Below are positions 53,059 through 64,000 of a stretch of 64,000 bases of DNA, piece by piece. The position numbers were made by a program, and so were the translations under genes. Each line of letters opens with the position of its first letter. Position 1 is the first letter of the stretch. The notes below the pieces were generated by a model that did no database searches, was not told the origin of the DNA, and was given only the letters and a program-made list of their open reading frames with translations. This DNA comes from Cutaneotrichosporon cavernicola. Its lineage: Eukaryota > Basidiomycota > Tremellomycetes > Trichosporonales > Trichosporonaceae. The stretch spans positions 496,001-560,000 of the forward strand of contig NC_083395.1 of the NCBI RefSeq assembly GCF_030864355.1, written 5' to 3'.

Positions 53059-55037
53059 ATGCCTTTCACTTCGTCACTCTCTTCATTGCGGACACAAGGA
53101 TCCCGCAACCGCACTCCCCGACCTCCCTCCCCTCAAGCTGGCCGAACACCCAGCATGGATGACGTTCTCAATGGCATCTCTGACTCTTCCCCTGTGTTAT
53201 CGAAGACCAGTCGCACTGGCCGTACCCTTCCGCACGCACACACGCGGACTGGTTCGTTCGCCACCAAGATCTACAGAGCTCTCTCCGTCCCCCGCCGAGA
53301 AGCACCTTCCCCCCGCCCAACGATCAGCTCGCCCATCGCACATCACCAGTCATCAATCCAGTGCTCTGGTCACACAGTTGACACCAACCGCCGCCAGACC
53401 GGGCCGGAGACGCCAGGTATGCTGGATCTTGACCATCTGACACCAGGGCGTCCCAAGCATCCACACCTATCGCGCTCACTCGGTAAGCTGCCTTCGCTCG
53501 AAGAAGGAGGTGCGACTTGCGGTGACATAGTTCTCGACCAGCACGGCTGGCCGATCAGTCCTTCCCCGACAGCCAACGGCTCGCCAGGTACGTCAGATCT
53601 CGATCACGTCCTACGGCTACCTCTAACCGCAGTGGGCCAGCACCAGAAGCGTATGCACGCCGGTCATTCGCGCTCGCTCGACTGGTGGTCACCAGGGGAA
53701 CGTGACCGCAAACTGAACAGCGGTCCCGGCCAGATCTACGACATGATCGAGAATAGCTGCGACTGGCCGACCAGTCCTTCCTCATTTGCACCTTCCCTCG
53801 ACATCTCGATCACTCCACCTTCTTCGGCGCTGCGTGCCCCGCGCGGACGCCACCACTCGCTGTCTGCAGCCCACAAGCTGACAATCAACACGTCCCCCTC
53901 TCGTCAGAACAGCGCCGAATCGGCGCTCAGCGTCCCATCCCTTCTCTCGGCCCTGACGTCCCCGACAAACGAGAGCTCGCCGATCGCCACTGCCTCCGCG
54001 TCGACCGCGACCTCCCTACGGTCCACTGCCTCTGCCCAGTTCCGGATCAAGCGCAAGCCCGTCCCCCTTGTGGACGAGTTCGGCAATATCATGCCAGCCC
54101 GTCAGGTCTCGGCGCCGTGGCCTAGCGCCGCCGGCAAGACCCCGACGCGCGTGGCGCGCCACAAGTCGCTTGACCCGCGCAACGTGCCAGATCACAAGAG
54201 CCAAACCGAGTTCCAGGTCGAGTTAGACCGCCTCTTCGACGAGCTGTTTGACGAGTGCCGGGCAGGAGCCGCCATACCGACTGGGTGCCTATCCCCGGCG
54301 CCCCCTACTCTGGCGCACTCAACTCCTGCGCACGGCACCCACAGCCGCTCGCGCTCGGAGCATCCCCAGTCTCTCTCATCAAGCGTCCTCCGTGTCCGGT
54401 CGCTGCGCCAGTCGCGCATACTTCGCGATTCGGACGCCAACAATGCCGCGACGACAACTACCGAGACGGACAAGCGCACCCAACCCAAGGGCAATCCCTT
54501 TTTCGCTCCGGGTCGTCCGTTCGGCGCGTCCCGCTCTTCAGGTCGCCCCCGTACGACTCCAGGCGACGGTATGACTACCACGGGGCGCGTTCGCAACGCC
54601 GTTATGGAGATCGAGCGCAAGAACGTGAGTCGCGCTGTACCGGGAGGCGAGAAGCGAACCGCTCTCGTGTCCACCCTTTGACTCTATTGCCGTCGGAGGC
54701 GTTACCAGACTCGTCTGATCCCCGTCCGAGTATCTTCTATACCCGCATCCCACAGGGGCAACCCGCACTTCGCACCCAGACGCCAAGCAGAAGATCGTAG
54801 CTGACATCAGCCTACCCCAACAAGCAGCCGCGCGGCTACCCCTATCAAGAGTGAGTCGTTGTGTGTCGTTCGTTAGACTGTGAGTACTCACTTCAGCACT
54901 TGGAACCATCCTGGACCGTGCGCCACTGATCGACTCTACCGAGCTCTCCCTGGAGTCCAAGCGTATGAGTGGGTGACAGTGTGGGGAGTTGCTGACTGAT
55001 AGTGGAAGTCGCCCGCCGTCGCCGCTCAATCCGATGA
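53059..55037 (+). CDS. Hypothetical Ser/Pro-rich protein with short conserved-looking C-terminus
   Basis: Six exons (53059-54624, 54709-54729, 54811-54850, 54897-54962, 55003-55037), counting the long first exon and four short ones; five exons in all, 575 residues. The short exons were joined by frame and give a coherent end: NTRLIPVRPTPTSS, then TLGTILDRAPLIDSTELSL and a basic LEVARRRRSIR. Reading through the first donor would stop at 54681 instead. Most of the chain is Ser/Pro/Thr-rich and disordered, with many RSLxW- or SLD-type phosphosite contexts. One helical acidic patch stands out (EFQVELDRLFDELFDEC, about 383-399). No known domain is recognised. Confidence 0.68.
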
Positions 55038-55304
55038 CAATGACTCTCAAAAATGCACATACGCAAACCCATCCAATACAGCACAACCGAACGCGCTGGA
55101 TAACCACAACTGTTCATCCCTACATTCAGGTTCCTCAGCCAACTTAGTATCCTGTTGTATCATAAACGCATCGCTTGCATTGTATCACCGACCCCTCAGG
55201 TCCTGTTCCATATACATGACATGAACGAAGTGTACTGTATACAGTGCGGGCGGGAAGAAGTTAAGCAGAAGCTACACGATCCGAGGGAGGCTTGCAAGGC
55301 GCGC

Positions 55305-56956
55305 TTAATACTTAACAGTGTCGACCTCCTCAGCTGCACGAACGGCGAGGCGCGCCCAGTGCTGGAGGATGCTACGACCACGCTCGTGGACAGCAAACTT
55401 GGCAGGGTCGCGAACAACGATGACAGCATGCGCGTTGGCGACGTCGGGGAACCACGCGAGGTGGCGCCGTGGAGCAAGTTGGTTCAACCAGTGGATCATG
55501 AGGAGCTGGCGATCGGTCAGAAGCGCCTTGATTGTCGGTTCGGGGTAAGTAGGGCTGTCGGGCTCGACCTCGGGAGGTGAGGGACCGGTATCGGCATGGT
55601 CGGCAGCGTCCATAAGGTCCTGCTCGAGGGAGCGCTCGACCACGCGGATCGCTGCACGGAGGCCGTCGATGCTCTGTCCGTGGGGAGAAGGGATGAGCGC
55701 AGCCTCGCCGTCGGAAGGCAGATTAGTGTTGGCGTAGCTGCGTGCGAGGCGCTGCAGGCGGAGGCGAGAGCGAAGAGTGTCGAGGCTGAAGCGGCTGAAG
55801 ACGAACAGCGCAATGAGCGGAAGGAAGACGGGGAACAGGGCAAGAATAACCCAACTGTACGGCCAGCGGAAGCGGAGTGTGGGCGGAAGGTTGCCCAGAT
55901 GGAAGCGAACCTTGCGGCGCGGGGAACCGGGGTTGGGAAACTTCCAAGTGGACGCGATGGCGTGGTGCGCCGTGACTTCGAGCCCGCGCTCGACCCACTG
56001 CACGAAGGGGTCGATGGGTTCGATGGCCGCACTGGGATACGGAACCGTATTGTCGTTGACAATGTTGGCATAGATGTGTACCTGTGCGAAGCGAGAGAGG
56101 GCCTGGTGCCACACGTACTCTGGTGTTAGGAAGAACTATGGGTGTTGCAGAGATGAGGGACCCACTGGGATCGGCCATGACTTCGAGAAGCGGACGCCGG
56201 TCCGCCCCCGAATATCTGTCGACGAGGTGCACCTGCTCGCCAGAGCGGGATAGTAGACGTGCTCCAAGCCATCCAACAACGTTGGAAAGCAGGGTATCTG
56301 GGGTCAGGTCTGGAATTGACAGAGAAACTGACTGTAGCGGGGCACGCCTAGATGGGGCGTCGCGATCGTCGTAAATGACACGGGCGTGATCTTGTCGAAG
56401 AAGTTGGGCGTACGCGCCGCAAGCAGACCGACGAGGTACCGAGCAACGACTGGGTCAGTCCCATATTTCGGTTACTCACGGCCACCAAGCGAGTATCCGA
56501 GGATGCTGATGCGGGCGACATGGCGACCGTCGGCTTCGAGCGCGGCAATGTGCTGGTCCACCTTGGGTCAGCTCAATCGCCAAGACCTCACCTCCCACGC
56601 GACGCGGCTTGCGCACACGTCCACGCCGTCGTACGTCAATTTGGCGGTCATGCCCTGTGCCACGACGACAACGAGATCGTCTCGCGCGGTGAAGGCGAAG
56701 CTGTCGACCATTGTGCTGTCACTGTCGTCCGAGAGAGAGGGAGAAGCGCACGGCGTCCCCGAACGGCTGGGCGAAGTGGGTGGGGTGGGGCGGTTCCATG
56801 CCGCTTCGAGTTCGGCTTTGGCCTCTGCCAAGTGGACGGGGCGGCCTGGTGTTAGATAGGTTGAGAGGGAAGCGGCGGAGGAAGGAAGGCCGGGTTGTCA
56901 CAGTTGGATTCACCCCACAGGCCGTGAATAAGGAGGAACAAGTGAATGTCTGGCAT
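55305..56956 (-). CDS. DUF676 lipase-like serine esterase with membrane segment
   Basis: Putative alpha/beta-hydrolase of the ROG1 type, expected to cleave acylglycerols or phospholipids. Six exons (56956-56914, 56845-56592, 56561-56480, 56449-56333, 56297-56166, 56119-55305), 480 residues. The start MPDIHLFLLIHGLWG is the family's first strand and oxyanion region. GYSLGG gives the nucleophile Ser123, TPHLGVPR follows, and NIVNDNTVPY probably carries the acid Asp. A strong membrane segment near the middle (WVILALFPVFLPLIALFVF) and a final His-containing stretch end the protein. One donor is gtcagt and one gtgggt, both supported by frame. Substrate is unknown. Confidence 0.87.
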
Positions 56957-57763
56957 GTTCTTAGTTGTGTGATGAGATGGTGGTGAGTAGTGAGCAATGA
57001 GAATGGAGTTGAAGAGGTGATGGATGTGGAGAATTGCAAGTCAAGAGTGCGATCCGTCGTTTTGAGGTTTGGATGATGGTGAATGGGGGCCGCTGGATCG
57101 GCGTGTCAGCAGTCAGTCAGCCATCTCGGTCTGGACCCAAAATGTAAGAGGTGCGAGCGTGAGACACAAATCTGGAAGCGTATCGAGATAGAAGAACTCG
57201 TTTCAAAGCCTCCAAGCCACCCGAGCCACCCGCCACTACACACCAAAAGGTCAACAGTCCAAAGTTCCCACACACACGTGTCAGTCATGCAGGCCTCTGG
57301 CTGTCTGCATCCGCCGCGCGGGTTCACCTTCCAAACAACAGAGAGCGCAGCTGGGGAGAGGTTCCATGGATGAGATAGTCCTTGCTGAGCCGGGTCTCCG
57401 TCAGAGGCTCAACTACCTCCAACTTGCTCACCAATGATCCCAAGGATACGACGGTTGACACGTTACGGGCGGTTCTTACGCAACCACCGTCAGCGATCAT
57501 TAACCCAGAGTCACGCCCCATATCTCGCCCTGACTGATCCTAGCATCTGCCCACCCACTTGCTCCCCGGCACCGTGTCATCGCAGCTCCGCATCGATGCC
57601 GCTCCTGTTTCGCTCCAGCCCCTGCTCGCCGCTCGCCGTTCGCACTTTCGCATCTCCTTTGAATTCATCTTCAGATGTGTGCGAAATGGGAAAAACAATG
57701 CTGCTGTGAGCAGTACAGCTATAGGCTACTTGTCCCCGGATGCAGTCACCAGTGTCCGCAGAC
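56957..57763. other. Intergenic between two minus-strand genes
   Basis: Promoter of the lipase-like gene and 3' flank of the PA2G4 gene. No gene is supported; short frames have no family match. Confidence 0.5.
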
Positions 57764-59140
57764 TTAGGCCTTGGCCTCGGCGGCGGCCTTCTTGGCCTTC
57801 TTCTTGGGCGCGCGGAGGGGCGCGGCAAGAAGAGTCTTGAGCTCCTCGTCCTTGACACCCTTGGCCGACTTGACCTTGTCACTGGCGTCAGTTTGCAAAC
57901 AATGTCAACACGTACGCAGAGTACCAGGTGGGGACGGGGGAGAGCAGCAAGGGGCCGGCGGGCATGAGGGCGAGGGTGAAGAAGAACTGGGCAACGATCG
58001 AGCCAGACGGGGTCTGGGTGACCTCGTAGGGCTTGAGGAGACCGTGGGCCACAGCCTCCTGGACACCCATGCGGGCGCGCTTCTCGTCCTCGAGGGCACG
58101 GAGGGTGAAGGGGAAAGCACCGGCCTTCTTCTGGATCTCGGAGAAGGTCGTGCGCGACGTCTTCATCTTGAGCTGGTAGTTGACGTCGTTGGCGCGCTTG
58201 TAAACCGACGTGCGAGCGTCCTCAGGGCGAGCCTTGGCGTCGGTGCCGGTGACAACGAGGACATCGACGCCGTACACCTCACCCTCCTCGAAGGTACACG
58301 ACTCGTGCTCGCGCTTGAGCTCGGGCGTGGGGTTGAGGAGGATGCGCTTCTTACCGTCCGTGACGTTCTGCTCGTGGTTGCACGAGAGCATGCCCTGGAC
58401 GGGGAGGGTCTCGTACTCCTTGGCGACCTTGGTGACGACCTCGGTAACGTCCCAGTTCTTGGCGCCGACCTTGAGCGTGCGCATGGCAGCCTGCGCGGCG
58501 TCGTACGCAGCAGCGATGACGTCGGCAGTGGGACCCTCGACCTTGGAGCCGATCACGATGGTCTCGGCGTGCACAACGGCGTAGCCGTCAATGTGAACAC
58601 CGAGCTGGACCTTGACAACATCGCCGTCCTTGAGCGTGTACTCGGGGTCGGAGGGAAGGGGCGAGACGTGCGAGACAACATTGTTGACCGAGATACAGGT
58701 GGGGAACGCCGAGCCTACCAGTCAGTTGTTGGCCGCAGATAAAGCTGCAGGTCCGCGTGGACATACCCTTGGAGACCTTGACACCAGCCTTGGCCTTGTT
58801 GTAAAGGGGCGCGACGGCGTCAGCGATGTGCTTGTCGCCGCTAGATGTGAGCTTTCCGCACTGTCCATTGTCGCATCTGACTCACGCGATGCAGAGCTCA
58901 AGGACCTTCTTGCCCGCAGCGATCTCGGGGGTAAACTTCTTGAGAGCCGCAGCGAGGGCCTGGCCGGCAGTGGTGTACTTGGTGATGCTGTGGAGTGTTA
59001 GTAGGCCATCTCCGGCATGTGGAGGGCCCGAAGGTGGGTGAGACGCACATGTCGTTGGTGAGCCCCTTCTCCTCCTCCTTGGGCACCTCCGCGACGGGCG
59101 CGGGCTTCTTGAGGTCGATCTCGGCAACAGGGGCGGCCAT
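57764..59140 (-). CDS. PA2G4/Ebp1 family protein (methionine aminopeptidase-like fold)
   Basis: Orthologue of human PA2G4/Ebp1 and fission yeast Cdb4, proteins with the methionine aminopeptidase fold but no activity, linked to ribosomes, RNA binding and growth control. Five exons (59140-59049, 58987-58886, 58840-58767, 58714-57916, 57881-57764), 394 residues. Motifs are ITKYTTAGQAL, KVSKGSAFPTCISVNNVVSH (in parts), GDVVKVQLGVHIDGY and LLSCNHEQN-like PVQGMLSCNHEQ, plus YEVTQTPSGSIVAQF. The C-terminal Lys/Ala tail (APKKKAKKAAAEAKA) fits the basic RNA-binding end of the family. The next gene upstream, also on the minus strand, is the acetate transporter. Confidence 0.92.
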
Positions 59141-59894
59141 TTTGGAACGAGAGATGCGGTGAAGGGGAGGGAGAGGTGAGAGAGGGTTGGAGATTGAGGA
59201 GGTTGAGCAAGAAGAGGGTAGAGGGGGGATTGAGTTGTGGGAGTGGTCTTGCGTTGAAGGAACTCTCATCAACATTTGATCCCGCCAAACCCGGGGCTCC
59301 GCCAATGTCATAGGCACACTCACGTGGTGGATTGTGGCACTTTGTTAAGCATGCCGCCAACTCAACGCTGCATAGGTCAAACCAAAGTAATAGTTTGCTT
59401 GGGATTCTGCTGGCGATGCTGGTGAATCTGCGAAGGCTGGTGTGAGTTTGAGGATAATTCCATTTGTCCCTTCGACGTCACTGCTGTACCGCTGTTCCTG
59501 ATGGCCATCAACGTAAACACTCGCCCTCGCAGGTACAGTCATGCCTCGGGCTGATGGCATTACAGCCGTGCGTCATTCCAAAAATGGGGGCGCCTCACGC
59601 CACTCGGGATCGTGGAGCTGGTACTTGCTTGGTACGGTGCCTCCTTTTTCACTGGATCACTGGAGTACTTACTGGACACAACCGCATTGTCATGGTGGGC
59701 ATGGGTTAAAAAAATGTGCACGGACAAATAAGGATTTTAAGATGAATCACACACAATCAAATCAAGCTGTGATGGGCCGATCCAGCAAAATCTGAGCAAC
59801 GATAACTCCTATGCATCTAATCGCAGAATCAGATAAAATAATTCTGACAGCACCAGCTGCCGTACTACAAACATGATATGACCTACTCCGTGAC
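59141..59894. other. Intergenic between two minus-strand genes
   Basis: Promoter of the PA2G4 gene and 3' flank of the transporter gene. No gene is supported. Confidence 0.5.
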
Positions 59895-60688
59895 TTAGTT
59901 ACTGGGTGCGAGGTTGCCGATGGGAATGGTGAAGAATGACGTGTCGTTGGTGAGAAGACCAGCAACGGCGACGTACATGGCGCCGAGGCCGCCCAGCATA
60001 CCAAATACACCGCCAACCTTGACGAGGGCCATCTTGCCAGTCATGTCGGCGGCGCCCAGAGCGAAGAACGCGACAGCAATGACGGAGAAGACGAACACGA
60101 GGGCGATAGACGAGCGGAGGAGACAGATGGTGAGGCAGCAGGTCACGAGGCCCCACACGATGAGGTAGAGGCCGATAGCCTGGGCCAACTCGTTCTTGTC
60201 TGTGTAGGCGGACTTGATGCCGAACCAAGGGATTTGGATGGCGGCCCAGCTCATCCAGAACGCGCCGTAGCCCGTGAACGCGCAGGTGCCGAACGAGTTA
60301 CCGCACGCCCACTCGAGGATGCCACAGACGATCTGGCACATGCCGCCGTAGAACATGGCCACGCCGACGAGGACATTGGGCGTGTGGACGCTACGCGCAG
60401 AGAGGTTGTACAGGGAGAGGAGGACCGTGGTGCCGCCGAAACTGAGGTCAGTGCGGTCCTGTCCGTGCGCTTGTGGCTTGTGGCTTGTGGCACTCACGCC
60501 ATGAGACCGAGGGGAGCTGGGTTGGCAAACTTGCGGTGGAAGACGGGGAACGCGGGCTGCGAGGTGTCCATCGGGTGTCCGCCAGGTGTGATGAAGCGCG
60601 AGACACCTTGGCCGCCCTGGAAATTGGGGTTGTGGCCGGCGGCCTCCTGGTTCTTGAGGTCCTCTGTGGAGTTGATGTTCGACGACAT
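59895..60688 (-). CDS. GPR1/FUN34/YaaH family acetate transporter
   Basis: Six-helix plasma-membrane protein of the Ato/SatP family, which moves acetate (and in some members succinate or ammonium). Two exons (60688-60498, 60441-59895), 245 residues. The family signature NPAPLGL is followed by MAFGGTTVLLSLYNL across the splice. Further typical parts are GVAMFYGGMCQIVCGILEW and GNSFGTCAFTGYGAFWMSW, then IALVFVFSVIAVAFFALG. The N-terminal 50 residues are cytoplasmic and polar (HPMDTSQPAFPVFHRKF), as in Ato2. The last visible gene of the window. Substrate by homology only. Confidence 0.92.
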
Positions 60689-61411
60689 GGTGCTTTAGTA
60701 AGGGTACTGTAGGAGAGAAGACCTGTTGGAGAGGAGCTGGTGAGAGATGGGCATTTCGAGACTTTTGAGTACGAGCTTTTATGCTTTCGCGTTGACTGGC
60801 TTTCTCGCTTTGCATTGTCTTGGCGATTCGCGCCGCTAGTTGCGGGCGCCGAGCCCCGACCTTGAGGCCCTGCACCCCAGCCGGCCCCGCTACACTCGGC
60901 GCCCCACAGCAGATGGCTCGCAGAGCGCTATTGGATTTAGTCGGTTCGTGCCAGAAACCTTGAATGTAGACGAGGTCGGATACTGTACTACTATCATCCC
61001 ATCATCGGCGTATTAGGGCCAATGTGCCACCGTATTCTGTTGGAGTGGACATGTGTGACATGTCAGGTACACATCGCCGCACTATGCCCCTCTTGTGAAA
61101 CCCATCCATTCGCTCAATTTCAATCGAACAGGCACTCGATATAGTCTCCCTGTTCGCAAGTCCCTGGGCAGCTGGGCAGAGTGGTGCCGCGGGGCTTGGG
61201 GTCGTCGTCAAGACGCAAACGGCGTTTGTGTGACAAAGAGCTATTGGATGGTGCGCCGTTTGAGATGCGAATAGCCGAGCCAGCTATGCTGTTTGGATCT
61301 TTGTGCGGAGTGGAGGCCCACCGGACTGAAACCTGCGTTGGTTGCGCAGTCTGGGGCTCTCGGGCAACACAGTTAGCGGGTCGGTGGAGCTATTCTGGAC
61401 CTAGCGGGGTT

Positions 61412-61432
61412 GGGGGGGGGGGGGGGGGGGGG
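61412..61432. repeat. Run of 21 G
   Basis: An uninterrupted G homopolymer. It could form stacked G-quartets, and its length in the assembly may be unreliable. Confidence 0.9.
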
Positions 61433-62936
61433 AGTAGATGATTGGAGGCACACCGTGGGTGAAGACAGACAGCCCAAGGTGCACTTGCTTTCATCCTCCT
61501 TGACAGCATGATGACATCGACAGCCTCGGCTGTGCTGTACAGAGCACACAACGTACTGAACAGAGCACACCGAAAGTGGTACTGCTCCATACCATCACCA
61601 CTGCAACGATCTCAAGCAGACGAGGATACAACTGTAAGCGGAAGGTAGAGTGTCTCCCAGGACTAGACTTGGAACGGGAATTGCGTAATTAGCAGCATGA
61701 CGTCTTGATCGGGAACGGAGAGCGGCATCATTCGGCAAGCTTTCAAGGAACCCCCTCTTCAGCCCCCCGTGCCCCCTCCTCCTCCTCCCCCTCCCCCCCC
61801 CCAATGCCCCATGTGGGACAATCACATGATCATCCCCCGCTTGTGCAATATATGCCCCGCGTCGCCCAAGGGTTCAAATGATCTAAATGCGGACAGCCAA
61901 GTTTATGGGGGCTTAACCACATCTATCACTATCACAAGCTCATACTAAAGCCGAACGTCAATGTTAGCTGCGACCTCCGGCTAGCGCAGCCGGAGTCAGC
62001 GGTCCCACCTCGGTCACTGTAACAATCTTAGCTGGACGCTGGTTGGTCGACCGCGCCCCTTGCATCGCTGCGTTTCCCCGGCGAGCTGGAAGCCTCCCTG
62101 CCGGGGCCTTGGGTTCAACATCAGAGTGTAGCCGAAAGTGATTGCGGGGCATTGGTGGAGGTCTCGGAGGTGACTGGCTGGCAACGATGGAATGGGAGAT
62201 AGGGCTCTGGCCGAGTTGCTTATCCTCTGTCCCTCAATCCTCGGTCTTCTTCAACCCGGTAGGGCCTGCATACTCAAGCGCCACCTGGTGCGACGACGAA
62301 TGATTTTCTCTTTGATACCCTATAGACTAACGGCGACTATGCCAAGCACGCCCAAACCTCCTCTTAATCTCTTGATCCATGAGCCAAACCCCAACCAAGC
62401 CCAAGGTCACTTCCATACAATAAGTCCCAACTTTCCATGTCCAGGGACCGGATATCCGGCGGGAAGTTTGTTGTAGCGGCAACAGTGCGGCAATTGCTCA
62501 CAGCCAAACATTGCGATAGACACGTGCAGAACCAAAAAAAGACAGTTCCACCCAATTGTTCAGATTTTTGCAAGCAACGTCTTTGATTGGGTTGCCGATT
62601 GCCGAATTGCGGGCGCAGGAACCCTCCACTCGCCAAAACTTGAACTACTTGACGTACATGACTGGCAAGCTCTGTTCTGCATGTTCTGTTGACGTTTAGG
62701 CAAGGTGAGGGGCGTGGGAAAGCTGGCCACGTGCACTATGAACCCGCATTGTTCGCGTGGATTGAGAATTGAAAATTGAGGATCTGGGAAACGTCACGTC
62801 CTCGCCCCTACCACATGTGTCTCACGTGCTTTGCGCCCAAGTATGTAAGGAAATGAGGACAGATGGGTCCACACAGGGAACGAATGGTGCGAATGGAACA
62901 AAATGACGGCGATGAGCATCCATCTCTGTTTCTGAT

Positions 62937-62982
62937 CATGTTGCTCATGCTGCTCATGCTGCTCATGATACTCATGCTACTC
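62937..62982. repeat. Imperfect 9-bp repeat (tcatgctgc)
   Basis: About five units of tcatgctgc and close variants lie in tandem in the gene-poor right end. They give the Met/Ser repeats of a probably spurious minus-strand frame. Confidence 0.75.
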
Positions 62983-64000
62983 ACTGCTCGAATAATGTGA
63001 TGAGAGTTCGGGACCTTGGCTGATCCGGAAATATGCCAAACTCGTAAAGCACGCGCTCCTTGACAGAGCAGGCCGTCGGAACGGTGAGCGTGATGACTCA
63101 AGAATCCACCACCAGGCCACCAGGTTGCTGGGTTGGACGGGCATTTCAGTTGCCCGTCTTGCCCGTCCTCTCTGAAGAGGAGGATGCCGCACGTCGTGCG
63201 TCTCCGTCTAGGCGTCGATGGACCCAGGTAGTGATCCCGACGATCACTGCCATCTGTGCCAACTGTTGTGGGCCTTGCGTACCTCGCAGCTGGCAGCATC
63301 ATCGCAGTGACGCTTGGCAGATCAGCATGTGGCAGTTGACATTGAATTGCACGCTGGCTTGTTTGCGTCCCGTCCCCGCCTTCCATCGATCGACAGTTCA
63401 TTCCCGCAGTCATCCGTAACGTCGGCGCGGTAGCGGGAGATCACCAGGGCTACAAGCACCTGTTATATGTCATGTTACGTGAGGTGGGAAGACGACCAAG
63501 GGGGGTTAGCGTGTTCCATGTGGGCGACCCGGGCCAAAAGTTCGGGTAGGGATTCGGCGCCACGACGCCACGTTCCAGGGATACGTGGGCTGGATTGTTC
63601 TAGTGGGGGTGGGGATATTCTTGTAGAGTCCGATCCGGGCATTTTTCGTCAACGTAAAGCGGGCAGGAAGGATCAAGTAGGATCAAGTATGATCAAGTGA
63701 TGAGGAGCAGAGAGGTTTAAATGTACACGGGGAACGCGTCGAGTCGATGCATGAATGGACGGAATCGACGTTTCAAGTCAAAAGGAGCATGGTCCGATTA
63801 CAAGAGCTGAATACTGTAGATTACGGAAGGTTAGGTATTAGAGTTTATTCAAAGTGATCGAGAACATAGTATTCAGCTTTACGGCATGAGGGGCGTAATG
63901 CAGACTTGTAAACCCTTGCAGGTGGAGAACAGAGCTACTCACCTGTACCCATCACACCTCTGGCTAACATACGACCATTACCATCTTCGCATCTCCCAAC

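Larger units (their letters stand above)
60689..64000. other. Gene-poor right end, about 3.3 kb
   Basis: Upstream of the transporter gene I find no frame with family motifs or convincing spliced structure. The region holds a G21 run (61412-61432), a C/T-rich tract near 61760-61801, and a ctcatgctg-type repeat at about 62937-62982. A promoter of a gene to the right or a non-coding RNA could lie here. Confidence 0.5.

Noticed and set aside
62808..63413. 201-residue minus-strand frame in the right end
   Set aside because: Composition is mixed, Met/Ser repeats come from a simple DNA repeat, and no domain, leader or splice support is seen.

Overview
The window is fungal nuclear DNA, most likely from a basidiomycete yeast of the Tremellomycetes (Trichosporonales-like). 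I infer this from the dense, very short introns (mostly 31-66 nt), with gtgagt/gtaagt-type donors, ctgac/ctaac branch points close to the acceptor, and some AAG, TAG or GAG acceptors. The GC-rich codon use and the closeness of the housekeeping proteins to basidiomycete families agree. The species is not identified. Gene models were spliced by eye: junctions were accepted when frame was kept and the joined peptide matched a known family or a paralogue in the window.

Left end (1-3.0 kb): the 3' end of the pyruvate dehydrogenase E2 gene, an acidic orphan protein, and a frameshifted Tc1/mariner-like transposase relic.

Left arm (3.5-16.0 kb): an accessory cluster of paralogues, and the most interesting part of the window. 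Four small proteins (starts at 3500, 5273, 5880 and 6658) and four RING proteins (starts at 8258 on the minus strand, 9253, 11899 and 15155) carry the same roughly 41-residue N-terminal helical block, nearly all in ungapped register. A fifth RING protein (start 10402) has lost the block. The small proteins end in a CxCx2C motif (degenerate in the 3500 protein) and, in three of them, a Trp. The RING proteins carry an Ala-rich helical middle, a C3HC4 RING and a short C-terminal tail W-[RK]-V-[FY], as in IAP-type RINGs. All five RING genes have introns at the same two places and phases. The cluster looks like a young, lineage-specific family of putative ubiquitin ligases with RING-less relatives. 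I recognise no described family for the N-terminal block.

Middle and right (16-60.7 kb): mostly conserved housekeeping genes. In order: intron-containing tRNA-Phe, a secreted protein with two Cys-rich repeats, pyridoxamine-phosphate oxidase, a single-pass membrane protein, a Pro/Ala-rich orphan, an RNF216-like RBR ubiquitin ligase, proteasome alpha-5 (PUP2), an orphan, hexokinase, CDC20, a mitochondrial helical-repeat protein, D-arabinose dehydrogenase (ARA2-like), a DUF1295 membrane protein, the PKA catalytic subunit, a large disordered protein, a REX4-like exonuclease, a protein resembling fungal Mg-chelatase-like proteins, a Ser-rich orphan, a DUF676 lipase-like protein, a PA2G4/Ebp1 orthologue and a GPR1/FUN34/YaaH acetate transporter. 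Several sit as head-to-head pairs with short shared promoters (CDC20 with the helical-repeat gene, REX4 with the Mg-chelatase-like gene).

Right end (60.7-64 kb): about 3.3 kb with no gene I can support, including a 21-G run.

The ubiquitin-proteasome theme (RING family, RBR ligase, CDC20, PUP2) is notable, but the housekeeping members are probably neighbours by chance.
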